Shown here: positions 25,249 to 38,720 of the stretch, in pieces
Layout of the letters: the number at the start of each line of letters is the position of its first letter
How positions within the stretch are numbered: the first letter of the stretch is position 1
From: Micromonospora lutea
GTDB taxonomy: Bacteria > Actinomycetota > Actinomycetes > Mycobacteriales > Micromonosporaceae
DNA length: 64,000 bases
Assembly (NCBI RefSeq): GCF_016863535.1
Contig: NZ_BOPB01000003.1
Location: 124,001 to 188,000, forward strand
Reading direction: 5' to 3'
The notes under the pieces: generated by a model
Told to the model about the DNA's origin: nothing
The model's input: only the letters and a program-made list of their open reading frames with translations
Database searches by the model: none
Position numbers and translations under genes: made by a program

Positions 25249-26715
25249 TCAGGGGGTGGCGGAGGCGGAGGCGGCGATCTCGGGGAGGTCGGCCGGGCCC
25301 GGGTCGGCGGCGGGCGGCGGGGTCGGGTTCTGGGCGGCAGCCCGTACGGCCGCAGCGACCGCCGGAGCCACCCGGACGTCGAAGACGCTGGGCACGATGA
25401 CCGTCGGGTTGATCTTGTCCTCGCCCACCACGTCCGCGATGGCCTGGGCGGCGGCGATCGCCATCTCCTCGGTGAACTCCTCGGCGTGCGCGTCGAGCAT
25501 GCCGCGGAAGACACCGGGGAAGGCGAGCACGTTGTTGATCTGGTTCGGTTGGTCCGAGCGGCCGGTGGCGACGACCGCGGCGTGCTGGCGAGCCTCCCGC
25601 GGGTCGACCTCCGGGTCCGGGTTCGCCAGCGCGAACACGATGGCGTCCTTCGCCATCGTGGCGATGTCGTCGCCGCTGAGCAGATTCGGGGCGCTCACCC
25701 CGATGAAGACGTCGGCACCGGCCAACGCACCTGGCAGGTCACCCGAGTAGCCGTCCCGGTTGGTGTTCTCGGCCAGCCACCGCCACGCCGGGTTGAGGTC
25801 GGCCTGGCCACGGTGCAGGGCGCCCTTCCGGTCGTACGCGACGATGTCACCGACGCCCTGGCGCAGCAGCAGCTTCATGATCGCGGTGCCTGCCGCGCCG
25901 CACCCGGAAACCACGACCCGCACGTCCGCCAACTGCTTGCCCACGACGCGCAGCGCGTTGGTCAGTGCGGCCAGCACGCAGATGGCGGTGCCGTGCTGAT
26001 CGTCGTGGAAGACCGGAATGTCCAGCGCCTCGCGTAACCGGGCCTCGATCTCGAAGCAACGCGGTGCCGCGATGTCCTCCAGGTTGATCCCGCCGTACGC
26101 AGGGGCGATCGCCTTGACGATCGCGACGATCTCGTCGGCGTCCTGCGTGTCGAGCACCACCGGCCAGGCGTCCACCCCGCCGAAGCGCTTGAACAGCGCC
26201 GCCTTGCCCTCCATCACCGGCAGCGAGGCGGCGGGACCGAGGTTGCCCAGCCCCAGCACCGCCGAGCCGTCGCTGACCACCGCGACCGTGTTGCGCTTTA
26301 TGGTCAGCCGGCGGGCGTCGGCGGGGTTGTCGGCGATCGCCTGGCAGACCCGGGCCACCCCCGGGGTGTACGCGCGAGAAAGCTCGTCCCGGTTCCGCAG
26401 AGCGACCTTCGGACTCACCTCGATCTTGCCGCCGAGGTGCAGGAGGAAAGTGCGGTCGGAAACCTTGCGCACGTCGACACCGTCGAGCGCCCGGAGCGCG
26501 ATCACCACCTGGTCGGCGTGGCTGGCGTCGGCGGTGTCGCAGGTCAGGTCGACGATCACACAGGTCGGGTCGGAATCGACCACGTCCAGCGCGGTGACGA
26601 CCGCGCCGGCCTCACCGACCGAGGTGGTGAGTCGGCCGATCGAGGAGGCATCGGCGGGCACGGCGATCCGGATGGTGATCGAGAATCCGGCACTGGGCAG
26701 TCGGGTGGTGGCCAC
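25249..26715 (-). CDS. NAD(P)-dependent malic enzyme with N-terminal ACT domain
   Basis: This 488-residue enzyme decarboxylates malate to pyruvate. An ACT-like regulatory domain occupies about residues 8-85 (FSITIRIAVPADASSIGRL). The malic domain has YTPGVARVC and KRNTVAVVSDGSAVLGLGN, the metal site is in LEDIAAPRCFEIE and HDDQHGTA, and the Rossmann fold is VVVSGCGAAGTAI. The C-terminal 30 residues are Ala/Pro-rich. GTG 26715 with GGAGGGA just upstream is chosen over the longer open frame. The ACT domain suggests allosteric control, effector unknown. Confidence 0.93.
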   Translation of the reverse strand: MATTRLPSAGFSITIRIAVPADASSIGRLTTSVGEAGAVVTALDVVDSDPTCVIVDLTCDTADASHADQVVIALRALDGVDVRKVSDRTFLLHLGGKIEVSPKVALRNRDELSRAYTPGVARVCQAIADNPADARRLTIKRNTVAVVSDGSAVLGLGNLGPAASLPVMEGKAALFKRFGGVDAWPVVLDTQDADEIVAIVKAIAPAYGGINLEDIAAPRCFEIEARLREALDIPVFHDDQHGTAICVLAALTNALRVVGKQLADVRVVVSGCGAAGTAIMKLLLRQGVGDIVAYDRKGALHRGQADLNPAWRWLAENTNRDGYSGDLPGALAGADVFIGVSAPNLLSGDDIATMAKDAIVFALANPDPEVDPREARQHAAVVATGRSDQPNQINNVLAFPGVFRGMLDAHAEEFTEEMAIAAAQAIADVVGEDKINPTVIVPSVFDVRVAPAVAAAVRAAAQNPTPPPAADPGPADLPEIAASASATP

Positions 26716-26837
26716 GCAGGTCCCTCCGTCGGCGCTGAACGGCTCGTCCGCATTTCTACCCGCCCGCTGCGGGCAGCCGGTAGCCGCCCCCACTCCCCGT
26801 CGGTTCGCAGGTGGGCATATACCAGGTGCAGCGGGCG

Positions 26838-26866
26838 TTGACACATGTCAGGATTGCTCGGTACGT
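26838..26866 (+). promoter_or_regulatory. candidate hflX promoter
   Basis: A consensus TTGACA (26838-26843) is followed after 17 bases by GTACGT (26861-26866), a weak -10. It lies 26 bases before the hflX start. The -35 match is good and the -10 is poor. Confidence 0.4.
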
Positions 26867-26891
26867 GCACAGAACGGACAGGAGAGATCGC

Positions 26892-28340
26892 TTGCGAGAC
26901 CAGGAGACCTACGTTCCCATCCCCGACGACGAGCTCGACACCACCACCGGCGAGTACGAGCTCTCTGAACGGCAGGCGCTGCGACGGGTCCCCGGCCTCT
27001 CCACCGAGCTGACCGACGTCACCGAGGTCGAATACCGGCAGCTCCGGCTGGAGCGGGTGGTCCTCGTCGGCGTCTGGACCGAGGGCACCCAGGCCGACGC
27101 GGAGAACTCCCTCACCGAGCTGGCCGCGCTGGCGGAAACCGCCGGGTCGCAGGTGCTCGAAGGGCTCATCCAGCGGCGCAACCGTCCCGACCCGGCGACC
27201 TACATCGGTCGCGGCAAGGTCGACGACCTCGGCGCGGTGGTGCTCTCCGCCGGTGCCGACACGGTCATCTGCGACGGTGAGCTGTCCCCGTCCCAGCTAC
27301 GCAACCTGGAGCAGCGCACCAAGGTCAAGGTGGTCGACCGCACCGCGCTGATCCTCGACATCTTCGCTCAGCACGCCAAGAGCAAGGAGGGCCGGGCGCA
27401 GGTCGAACTGGCCCAGCTGGAATACCTTCTGCCCCGGCTGCGCGGTTGGGGTGAGACGCTGTCCCGGCAGACCGGCGGGTCCGGCCGGGGTGGCGGCGCC
27501 GGCGGTGGCGTGGGCGTGCGTGGCCCAGGTGAGACCAAGCTGGAAACCGACCGGCGGCGCATCCGCCATCGGATCTCCCGCCTCCGTCGGGAGATCAAGG
27601 CCATGCGGAAGGTACGCGAGACCAAGCGCGCCCGCCGTACCCGCAACGCGGTGCCCGCGGTGGCGATCGCCGGCTACACCAACGCCGGAAAGTCCAGCCT
27701 GCTCAACCGCCTGACCGGGGCGGGTGTGCTGGTGGAGGACGCGCTGTTCGCCACGCTCGACCCGACCACCCGCCGGTCCACCACCTCCGACGGGCGGGTC
27801 TACACCCTCAGCGACACGGTGGGTTTCGTCCGGCACCTGCCGCACCAGATCGTCGAGGCGTTCCGGTCGACGTTGGAAGAGGTCGCCGAGGCGGATCTGG
27901 TCGTGCACGTGGTCGACGGCGCACACCCCGATCCGGAGGAGCAGGTCCGGGCCGTCCGCGAAGTGCTGGGTGAGGTCGGCGCCGACCGGCTGCCAGAGCT
28001 GCTCGTCGTCAACAAGATCGACGCTGCCGACGAGGAGACCCTGCTCCGACTCAAGCGTCTCTGGCCCGAGGCGGTCTTCGTCTCCGCGCACAGCGGCCGG
28101 GGCCTCGACGACCTCCGTGAGACGATCGAGCGGCGGTTGCCCCGCCCGGCGGTCGAGGTACGCGTGGTGCTGCCGTACGACCGGGGCGACCTGGTGGCCC
28201 GGCTGCACCGGCAGGGCGAGGTGCTCAGCACCGCCCACCTACCGGAGGGGACGATGCTGCACGTACGGGTCAACGAGGCACTCGCGGCCGAACTGGCCCC
28301 GTACCACGACACAGCGCAGGCGGTCCGTACCGCCGGGTGA
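26892..28340 (+). CDS. hflX: ribosome-associated GTPase HflX
   Basis: This 482-residue GTPase splits stalled ribosomes and acts in stress recovery. The N-terminal HflX domain carries YIGRGKVDDL and LSPSQLRNLEQ. A Gly-rich hinge (GGSGRGGGAGGGVGVRGPGE, about 220) precedes the G domain with GYTNAGKS, DTVGFVR and NKID. TTG 26892 is chosen because GGAGAG lies just upstream and MRDQETYVPIPDDELD is a natural N terminus. The equivalent gene lies beside dapF in mycobacteria. Confidence 0.94.
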   Translation: MRDQETYVPIPDDELDTTTGEYELSERQALRRVPGLSTELTDVTEVEYRQLRLERVVLVGVWTEGTQADAENSLTELAALAETAGSQVLEGLIQRRNRPDPATYIGRGKVDDLGAVVLSAGADTVICDGELSPSQLRNLEQRTKVKVVDRTALILDIFAQHAKSKEGRAQVELAQLEYLLPRLRGWGETLSRQTGGSGRGGGAGGGVGVRGPGETKLETDRRRIRHRISRLRREIKAMRKVRETKRARRTRNAVPAVAIAGYTNAGKSSLLNRLTGAGVLVEDALFATLDPTTRRSTTSDGRVYTLSDTVGFVRHLPHQIVEAFRSTLEEVAEADLVVHVVDGAHPDPEEQVRAVREVLGEVGADRLPELLVVNKIDAADEETLLRLKRLWPEAVFVSAHSGRGLDDLRETIERRLPRPAVEVRVVLPYDRGDLVARLHRQGEVLSTAHLPEGTMLHVRVNEALAAELAPYHDTAQAVRTAG

Positions 28341-28404
28341 CCGTCAGTCGTGACCGGACTGCCGCGTCACCCGAAGGAAACCTGCGGCATGCGACACTTC
28401 TTTC

Positions 28405-30075
28405 ATGCTCCGCACTGTTTCCTCCGTCACGGCTGCCCTCGGCCTGGTCGGGGCCACCGTGGCGGTCGCCGGTGCCGCGCTCGTCGCGCCCGGCTCGACG
28501 CCCGCCAAGGCAGCATCTCCCGTGGCGGCGGCCCCTCCGGCCGCCGTCATGGGGCCTCCGGTCATGGCGGCGGGTAAGAAGCAGTGCTCGATCACCGACC
28601 CGCGGCTGCGTGAACTTTCCGGCCTGGTGGTGACCAAGAACGGCTACATCGTCATCAATGACAGCAGCGAGCGGGACGACCGTAAGCGCGTCTTCTACCT
28701 CAACAAGGACTGCCAGGTCGTTCGCGAGGTCCCCTACTCCGGCGGTGGACCGTACGACACCGAGGATCTCGCCGTCTCACCGGACGGTAAGACGCTGTGG
28801 ATCGCCGACACCGGCGACAACGTGACCAGCCGTGAGCGTCGCAAGCAGGTGGCGGTCTGGAGCATGCCGGTCGGCGGTGGCAGCCAACCGAAGCTGCACC
28901 GGCTGTCCTACCCGGACGGCAAGCCGCGCGACGCCGAGGCGCTGCTGATCGGCGACGACAAGATGCCGTTGATCATTACCAAGGTCACCGCCGGCAAGGC
29001 CGAGATCTTCACCCCGGACGGGCCGCTCAAGACCGGCGACACCGAGCCGGTGCCGATGAAGAAGCTCGGCGACGTCGAACTGCCGAGGACAGACACCGAG
29101 AACCCGTTGAGCACCTTCGGTCGAGTCGCGATCACCGGTGCGGCCCGATCCCTGGACGGTTCGCGGGTGGTCCTGCGTACCTACGCCGACGCCTTCGAGT
29201 ACGACGTCCAGAACGGCGACATCGTCGGCGCCATCACCACCGCCACGCCTCGGGTCACCGCCCTGGCCGACCCGTTCGGCGAGGCGATCGCCTACTCGAC
29301 CGACGGCAAGACGTTCCTGACCGTTTCCGACGCCGGCCATCTGGAGGATGACGACCCTGTCAACATCCTCAGCTACACCCCCTCCACGGAGGGTCCGAAG
29401 GCCCTGGCCAACGACCCTGACGCCGCGCGGAAATCCGGGCAGTCGTTCCTCGACGGATTGACCCCGACCGACATCATGTACCTGATCGCCGGGGTCGGTG
29501 TGATCGGAGCCCTGCTGGTCGGCGCGGGCATCTTCGGCATCCTGCGCGCCCGCAAGCGTCCGGCACCCAGCGGCCGGAAGCGCGACGGTGACGATGACGC
29601 CGATGCTCCGGGCCGCAAAGGCGACGGAAACGGCCCGGCGCCGGGCCGGGGCGGGGTGTACGGCGGGGCGTCGGGCAATGGCGTCTACGGCGGCTCGCCG
29701 GCCGGCGAACGGCCCGGTGGTGGCGCCCGCCCGGGCGGTGTCTACGGCGGCAACGGTGCCCGCCCAGGTCAGGGCGGCGGTGGTGGTGTGTACGGCGGTG
29801 GCCGGCCCGGCGAGGGTGCCCCCGTCTACGGCAGGCCCGGCGGCGGTCGACCGGCCAGCGGCGGCGGACGTTCCGGTGGCGGTGTCTACGGCGGCGGCGG
29901 TGGACGCGCCGGCGGACAGCCGGGCGGGAGCGGCCGCGCGGAGCCACCTCGACGGGGTGGCCCGGCCGAGCCCGACTACCGGGGGCGACGTTCCGGTCGC
30001 TACCGGGAGGACGACGGCGAGCCGCACGGCCAGGTGCGTGGCGGCAACTACGGTTACCGGGGCGACCGGTACTGA
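28405..30075 (+). CDS. membrane-anchored extracellular protein with GVYGG-rich cytoplasmic tail
   Basis: This 556-residue protein has a signal peptide (AGAALVAPGSTPAKAAS, cleavage about residue 37) and an extracellular domain of about 310 residues. That domain has beta-propeller-like strands (YDTEDLAVSPDGKTLWIADTGD, EALLIGD). One transmembrane helix follows (about 355-378, IMYLIAGVGVIGALLVGAGIFG), then a basic stop-transfer. The last 170 residues are low-complexity Gly/Arg/Pro with six VYG units, mostly GVYGG. The family is seen in actinomycetes but has no function I can name. The tail resembles disordered RNA- or self-associating RGG regions. It stands 64 bases after hflX and converges on lexA. 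Confidence 0.8.
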   Translation: MLRTVSSVTAALGLVGATVAVAGAALVAPGSTPAKAASPVAAAPPAAVMGPPVMAAGKKQCSITDPRLRELSGLVVTKNGYIVINDSSERDDRKRVFYLNKDCQVVREVPYSGGGPYDTEDLAVSPDGKTLWIADTGDNVTSRERRKQVAVWSMPVGGGSQPKLHRLSYPDGKPRDAEALLIGDDKMPLIITKVTAGKAEIFTPDGPLKTGDTEPVPMKKLGDVELPRTDTENPLSTFGRVAITGAARSLDGSRVVLRTYADAFEYDVQNGDIVGAITTATPRVTALADPFGEAIAYSTDGKTFLTVSDAGHLEDDDPVNILSYTPSTEGPKALANDPDAARKSGQSFLDGLTPTDIMYLIAGVGVIGALLVGAGIFGILRARKRPAPSGRKRDGDDDADAPGRKGDGNGPAPGRGGVYGGASGNGVYGGSPAGERPGGGARPGGVYGGNGARPGQGGGGGVYGGGRPGEGAPVYGRPGGGRPASGGGRSGGGVYGGGGGRAGGQPGGSGRAEPPRRGGPAEPDYRGRRSGRYREDDGEPHGQVRGGNYGYRGDRY

Positions 30076-30095
30076 CCTGGCGACCGGTACCGACC
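30061..30095. repeat. short tandem duplication across the stop codon
   Basis: GGCGACCGGTACTGACCT (30061-30078) is followed directly by CGACCGGTACCGACCT-like sequence (30080-30095). The final codons and stop of the 28405 gene have thus been copied immediately downstream, with one change that removes the stop from the copy. Confidence 0.6.
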
Positions 30096-30112
30096 TCGGG
30101 TCAGCACCGGTC
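30082..30112. terminator. hairpin between convergent 28405 gene and lexA
   Basis: GACCGGT (30082-30088) pairs with ACCGGTC (30106-30112), with an inner GACC/GGTC pair. It lies in the 51-base gap between the two stop codons. Confidence 0.5.
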
Positions 30113-30126
30113 CTGGATCGGCCGGG

Positions 30127-30909
30127 TCAGATGCGGCGTAGCACCGCCACCACCCGGCCCATGATGGTGGCGTCGTCGCCGGGGATCGGATCGAAAGCCG
30201 GATTCTGCGGCATCAGCCAGACGTGGCCGTCACGGCGGCGATAGGTCTTCACGGTCGCCTCGCCGTCGAGCATGGCGGCGACGATCTCACCGGAATCCGC
30301 GGTCGGCTGCTGCCGGACGACCACCCAGTCGCCGTCGCAGATCGCCGCGTCGAGCATCGAGTCACCCTTGACCTGAAGCATGAAGACCTCGCCCTCGCCG
30401 ACCAGCTCGCGGGGGAGTGGGAAGACCTCCTCCATCGACTGCTCGGCGAGGATCGGCCCACCGGCGGCGATGCGGCCGAGCATCGGCACATAGGCCGGGG
30501 TGGGCCGCTGAGAGCGGCTGAGCTCGTCGTCCACGTCGCTCGGAGAACGGACGTCGACCGCGCGCGGCCGGTTCGGGTCGCGCCGCAGAAAGCCCTTCTT
30601 CTCCAGCTCTTTCAGCTGGTAGGCGACGCTGGAGGGGGAAACCAACCCGACCGCCTCACCGATCTCGCGCACGCTCGGCGGGTAACCGTGGCGCTCGACC
30701 CAGGTGCGGATGAAGTCCAGGATGCGCCGCTGTCGAGCGGTCAGATCTACCGTGGCCGGTTCGGGGAAGCCGCTGACCACCGAGGTCACCGGGCGCACCG
30801 CCGGCTGGCCGGAACGGGCGCGGGCGACGCTGCGGCGTCGGGCGGCCTGGGGACCCGCCTCGATGCTCTGCTGCGGGCTCTGTGGCCGGTTGGCCCGGTC
30901 CTCGGTCAC
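30127..30909 (-). CDS. lexA: SOS repressor LexA
   Basis: This 260-residue repressor controls the DNA-damage regulon. A winged helix-turn-helix is at about 57-120 ([39 protein letters not shown]). The autocleavage site Ala149-Gly150 is in RIAAGGP, and the catalytic dyad is Ser184 (KGDSML) with Lys221 (ATVKTYRR). The first 50 residues are an Arg/Gln-rich extension. GTG 30909 has GGGAGGAC a few bases upstream and is preferred over the longer frame. Two SOS boxes lie upstream, as expected for autoregulation. RecA (5024-8452), after intein removal, would trigger its cleavage. Confidence 0.97.
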   Translation of the reverse strand: MTEDRANRPQSPQQSIEAGPQAARRRSVARARSGQPAVRPVTSVVSGFPEPATVDLTARQRRILDFIRTWVERHGYPPSVREIGEAVGLVSPSSVAYQLKELEKKGFLRRDPNRPRAVDVRSPSDVDDELSRSQRPTPAYVPMLGRIAAGGPILAEQSMEEVFPLPRELVGEGEVFMLQVKGDSMLDAAICDGDWVVVRQQPTADSGEIVAAMLDGEATVKTYRRRDGHVWLMPQNPAFDPIPGDDATIMGRVVAVLRRI

Positions 30910-31035
30910 GTCCGTCCTCCCTGGTCGGCGCTGAGTGCCTCGGCGGCTCGTGGTGCGCACGGTGATCTGTTGACCGGTGGGTCGACCATGGTCGCCTCCG
31001 GCTGTTCATGACCGTATAGGTGAGATCGGTCTTTT

Positions 31036-31051
31036 TCAAACATCTGTACGA
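31036..31051. promoter_or_regulatory. SOS box 1 in the lexA-nrdR interval
   Basis: TCAAACATCTGTACGA matches 10 of 12 fixed positions of TCGAAC-N4-GTTCGA. It lies 127 bases before the lexA start. Confidence 0.7.
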
Positions 31052-31107
31052 CCTGTTGTGGCGTGTTGGCGCGGAAATCCAGCACCTCCTCCGGCCTGCC
31101 TGACAAA

Positions 31108-31123
31108 TAGTACGACTGTTCGA
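31108..31123. promoter_or_regulatory. SOS box 2 in the lexA-nrdR interval
   Basis: TAGTACGACTGTTCGA matches 10 of 12 fixed positions of the LexA consensus, with the right half perfect. It lies 199 bases before lexA and 335 before nrdR. It could serve both directions. Confidence 0.7.
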
Positions 31124-31287
31124 GTCGAAAGGAATTGTCGGCGCGGCGACCGGTGGGTGGTAACCCGCGCCGCCGGTCCGCGTTGGGCTCTCCGGTTGCG
31201 AAACCATGCTGGTGCCGGTGAGGTTCACCGTGACGCGCCGGACACGCCGGCCAACTTGACCCCGGATCGTCAGCGACATACGGTCAA

Positions 31288-31303
31288 CCCCTAGATGTAG
31301 TAG
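31288..31303. promoter_or_regulatory. candidate NrdR box upstream of nrdR-nrdJ
   Basis: On the minus strand this 16-mer reads CTACTACATCTAGGGG and agrees with about 10 of 16 positions of the NrdR box (ACACwATATATwGTGT). It lies 155 bases before the nrdR start. NrdR normally binds a pair of such boxes; I do not see a convincing second one at helical spacing. Confidence 0.4.
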
Positions 31304-31457
31304 TCACATGGGCGTAAGTTGCCTACAGGTTGGGTTCGACTACCGACCGCACTCCCGCACCGCCGAGCCGGGGCCATCCTGCGGGGATGGGTCCGGCTTG
31401 CTGAGGCGTGCCCGGGAGTGGGTCGGCTGGACCCTGGTCGATCAAGGAGGTCGCGCG

Positions 31458-31946
31458 ATGCGGTGTCCGTACTGCCGGCACGCCGACTCCCGGGTGGTCG
31501 ACTCGCGGGAGGCCGACGACGGCCAGCTGATCCGGCGACGGCGGGCCTGTCCCGAGTGCGGCAAGCGGTTCACCACCGTCGAGGAGGCGGTGCTCGCCGT
31601 GGTCAAGCGCAGCGGTGTGACCGAGCCGTTCAGCCGGACGAAGATCATCGGCGGGGTGCGCAAGGCGTGCCAGGGCCGGCCGGTCGACGAGGATTCGATC
31701 GCGCTGCTGGCGCAGCGGGTCGAGGAGACCGTCCGGGCCAAGGGGGCCGCCGAGATTCCCAGCCACGAGGTGGGGCTGGCCATCCTGGGCCCGCTGCGGG
31801 ACCTGGACGAGGTCGCCTATCTGCGGTTCGCCAGCGTCTACCGGTCGTTCGACTCACTCGCCGACTTCGAGCGGGAGATCGAGACGCTGAGAGCAGCCGC
31901 GCGCGCCCGCGACGGTGCCGGAGCCGAGCCGGCCGGCGCGCAGTGA
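31458..31946 (+). CDS. nrdR: ribonucleotide reductase repressor NrdR
   Basis: This 162-residue repressor senses dATP/ATP and shuts off ribonucleotide reductase genes. A zinc ribbon with Cys3, Cys6, Cys31 and Cys34 ([14 protein letters not shown]) is followed by an ATP-cone (about 46-136, [20 protein letters not shown]). The C-terminal 15 residues are Ala-rich. ATG 31458 has AAGGAGG 7 bases upstream. nrdJ, its natural target, starts 67 bases downstream and is probably in the same operon. Confidence 0.97.
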   Translation: MRCPYCRHADSRVVDSREADDGQLIRRRRACPECGKRFTTVEEAVLAVVKRSGVTEPFSRTKIIGGVRKACQGRPVDEDSIALLAQRVEETVRAKGAAEIPSHEVGLAILGPLRDLDEVAYLRFASVYRSFDSLADFEREIETLRAAARARDGAGAEPAGAQ

Positions 31947-32013
31947 ATGTCTGAGCAGTACCAGTGACAGTCGGATCGCGCGGCGGACCCGCGCGGACGA
32001 GGGGGCGGATGAG

Positions 32014-37191
<5,178 letters not shown>

Positions 37192-37196
37192 CGAAA

Positions 37197-37235
37197 GCGA
37201 CAAGCCCCGGGCGATCACCGCCCGGGGCTCTGTCG
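37197..37235 (+). terminator. terminator of the nrdR-nrdJ operon
   Basis: AGCCCCGGGCG (37203-37213) pairs perfectly with CGCCCGGGGCT (37219-37229) over a 5-base loop. The stem is extended outward by CGACA/TGTCG. It lies 5 bases after the nrdJ stop. Confidence 0.85.
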
Positions 37236-37349
37236 TTCGTTGAGATCATGGACCGAAACTGCCCTCCCAAGGGCGCTTCCGTACCAAGATTCTTCTAGTC
37301 CGCTTATTGCTGAGCGCGTGAGGTGCCGGTTGGTGTGCTGCACCGCGCT

Positions 37350-37805
37350 TCATGGGGTGGATTCGGTAGTGAGGTGTGCGCGCACCTCGACGGCGACGGC
37401 GTCCATGTCGTACTCGGGGACACGTTCGTCGGGTGGCGCGTGGAGGTAGGCGAAGGCGCGCGGGCCACGGTGATCGAGTGGGATGTCCGCCAGGCGCGGA
37501 ACCACGTGAAAATGGACGTGCGCGAAGCCGGCTTGTTCGGCGTACTGCATCACGTAGGTCTTCACACAACCGGTGACGGCGGTCAGCGCCCGGGAGAGCC
37601 GGACCTGCCAGGTGCCGAGGCTGGCCGCCTCGGCGTCGGTCAGTTCGGCGATCGACGTGACGTGCCGGCGGGGTACGAGCACCAGCCAGCCGGGCAGCCG
37701 GCTGTCGAACGCGTGCGCCACCCGCCAGTGCTGGTCGGCGTCAACGCGTTCCCGCGGCGGCAGAGTGTCGAACCGTTCCTCGCTGCGGCACACGTAGCAG
37801 TCCAT
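37350..37805 (-). CDS. HIT family nucleotide-binding protein
   Basis: This 151-residue protein has the histidine-triad motif HVHFHVVPR (about residue 95), which cleaves or transfers nucleoside monophosphates. Its N terminus has CYVC and a later Cys, a possible zinc site as in some HIT proteins. The substrate is unknown. It converges on nrdJ across the terminator. A TACCTT about 13 bases before the ATG suggests a short leader. Confidence 0.9.
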   Translation of the reverse strand: MDCYVCRSEERFDTLPPRERVDADQHWRVAHAFDSRLPGWLVLVPRRHVTSIAELTDAEAASLGTWQVRLSRALTAVTGCVKTYVMQYAEQAGFAHVHFHVVPRLADIPLDHRGPRAFAYLHAPPDERVPEYDMDAVAVEVRAHLTTESTP

Positions 37806-37843
37806 GCCAGAAGGTAGCGCCCTCGGGGCACTCCGTCACCCTG

Positions 37844-38197
37844 GTGCGTGTCGGGGACCTGCAGACCGCCCACGAACGCCGCGCCAAAGTGATCGCCAGC
37901 GCGCTGGCCCTGACCGAAGTGCTGCGAGGCGGCCCTCGCGACGCTCCCGTGCACCGGGTGTTGTTTCGGATCACCGTGCAGCCGGTGAGTGCGGAACTCG
38001 GTCGTCGTGCGGGCGAACTTCTCGGCGCAACTGGCCTGTCGGGGCATCGGTGCGCCATCGATGCGGTGGTGGCCGCGACGGCCCTGGAGTTGACGCGTCC
38101 CGTGGTGTTGCTGACCAGCGACCCGGACGACCTGTGCCGACTCGTCGAGGAGCCGGACCGGCCGAAGGACCAGCGCATTGCTGTGGTCCACGTGTGA
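37844..38197 (+). pseudogene. PIN-domain protein remnant lacking its N-terminal catalytic part
   Basis: The 117-residue frame resembles the C-terminal two thirds of VapC-like PIN proteins found in actinomycetes, with landmarks LTEVLRG, GRRAGELLGATGL, DAVVAATAL and VVLLTSDPDDLCRLV. The expected N-terminal segment with the first catalytic Asp (LLDA-type strand) is missing, and the upstream codons of this frame do not encode it. No antitoxin gene lies in front; instead the divergent HIT gene starts 38 bases away. I read it as a degraded toxin gene, though a short functional protein cannot be excluded. Confidence 0.55.
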
Positions 38198-38217
38198 TCC
38201 ACGTCCCGGGCAGGGGA

Positions 38218-38637
38218 TCACCTGGTTCGGGTAGCGACGACGGGCGGTGCCGACAGCAGGCGGGGCAGGTCCCGCACCGACCAGCCACCGGTGAGGCACC
38301 ACAGGGCGATGACCGGGTCGCAGATCGCGCAGCCGAACGACGAATCGTGGGCGAACGGGATGATCGGGTTGCCCTTCAGGTGGTGCACGATGTCCCAGCC
38401 GGTGTGCAGCAGCCAGCCGACGCCGATCCACCGCCACGACTCCAGCCCCCGGAAGGCCACGTAGGCCAGCACGGCCACGAACGGGAACTCCCACGCACCG
38501 AGCCCTCCACCGCTGAGGTACGCCGCGCCCGCCCCCGCGATCATGATGGCGTTGAAGCGGCGGCGGTGCGGTTCCCGGATCAACGAGTTGAGGCAGACGT
38601 AGAGGACGCCGATGAGCAGCGGCACGACGATGTTCAT
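38218..38637 (-). CDS. small integral membrane protein (DUF6010-like)
   Basis: This 139-residue protein has about four hydrophobic segments (MNIVVPLLIGVLYVCLN, AIMIAGAGAAYLSGGG, FPFVAVLAYVAFRG, VIALWCLTGGW). It has conserved-looking polar residues in the loop HTGWDIVHHLKGNPIIPF. The combination resembles DUF6010 as I recall it; the function is unknown. The His/Asp cluster could be a metal or catalytic site. It starts 83 bases from the divergent GlxA-type regulator. Confidence 0.75.
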   Translation of the reverse strand: MNIVVPLLIGVLYVCLNSLIREPHRRRFNAIMIAGAGAAYLSGGGLGAWEFPFVAVLAYVAFRGLESWRWIGVGWLLHTGWDIVHHLKGNPIIPFAHDSSFGCAICDPVIALWCLTGGWSVRDLPRLLSAPPVVATRTR

Positions 38638-38720
38638 GAGCGGTGAATCTAGGTGCCGGCGGCGGTGTCGAGCAGGGGCCGGCGAGCCATCGACCGACGG
38701 GTTCTCGCCAGAATGGGCGG

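Noticed and set aside
29655..29960. CRISPR-like or tandem DNA repeat
   Set aside because: The repetition is at protein level (GVYGG) within an open frame, with irregular spacing and no conserved DNA unit.
31124..31457. adenosylcobalamin riboswitch ahead of nrdR-nrdJ
   Set aside because: A B12-dependent reductase made this worth checking, but I see no B12-box sequence or suitable fold; SOS- and NrdR-like sites are better supported.
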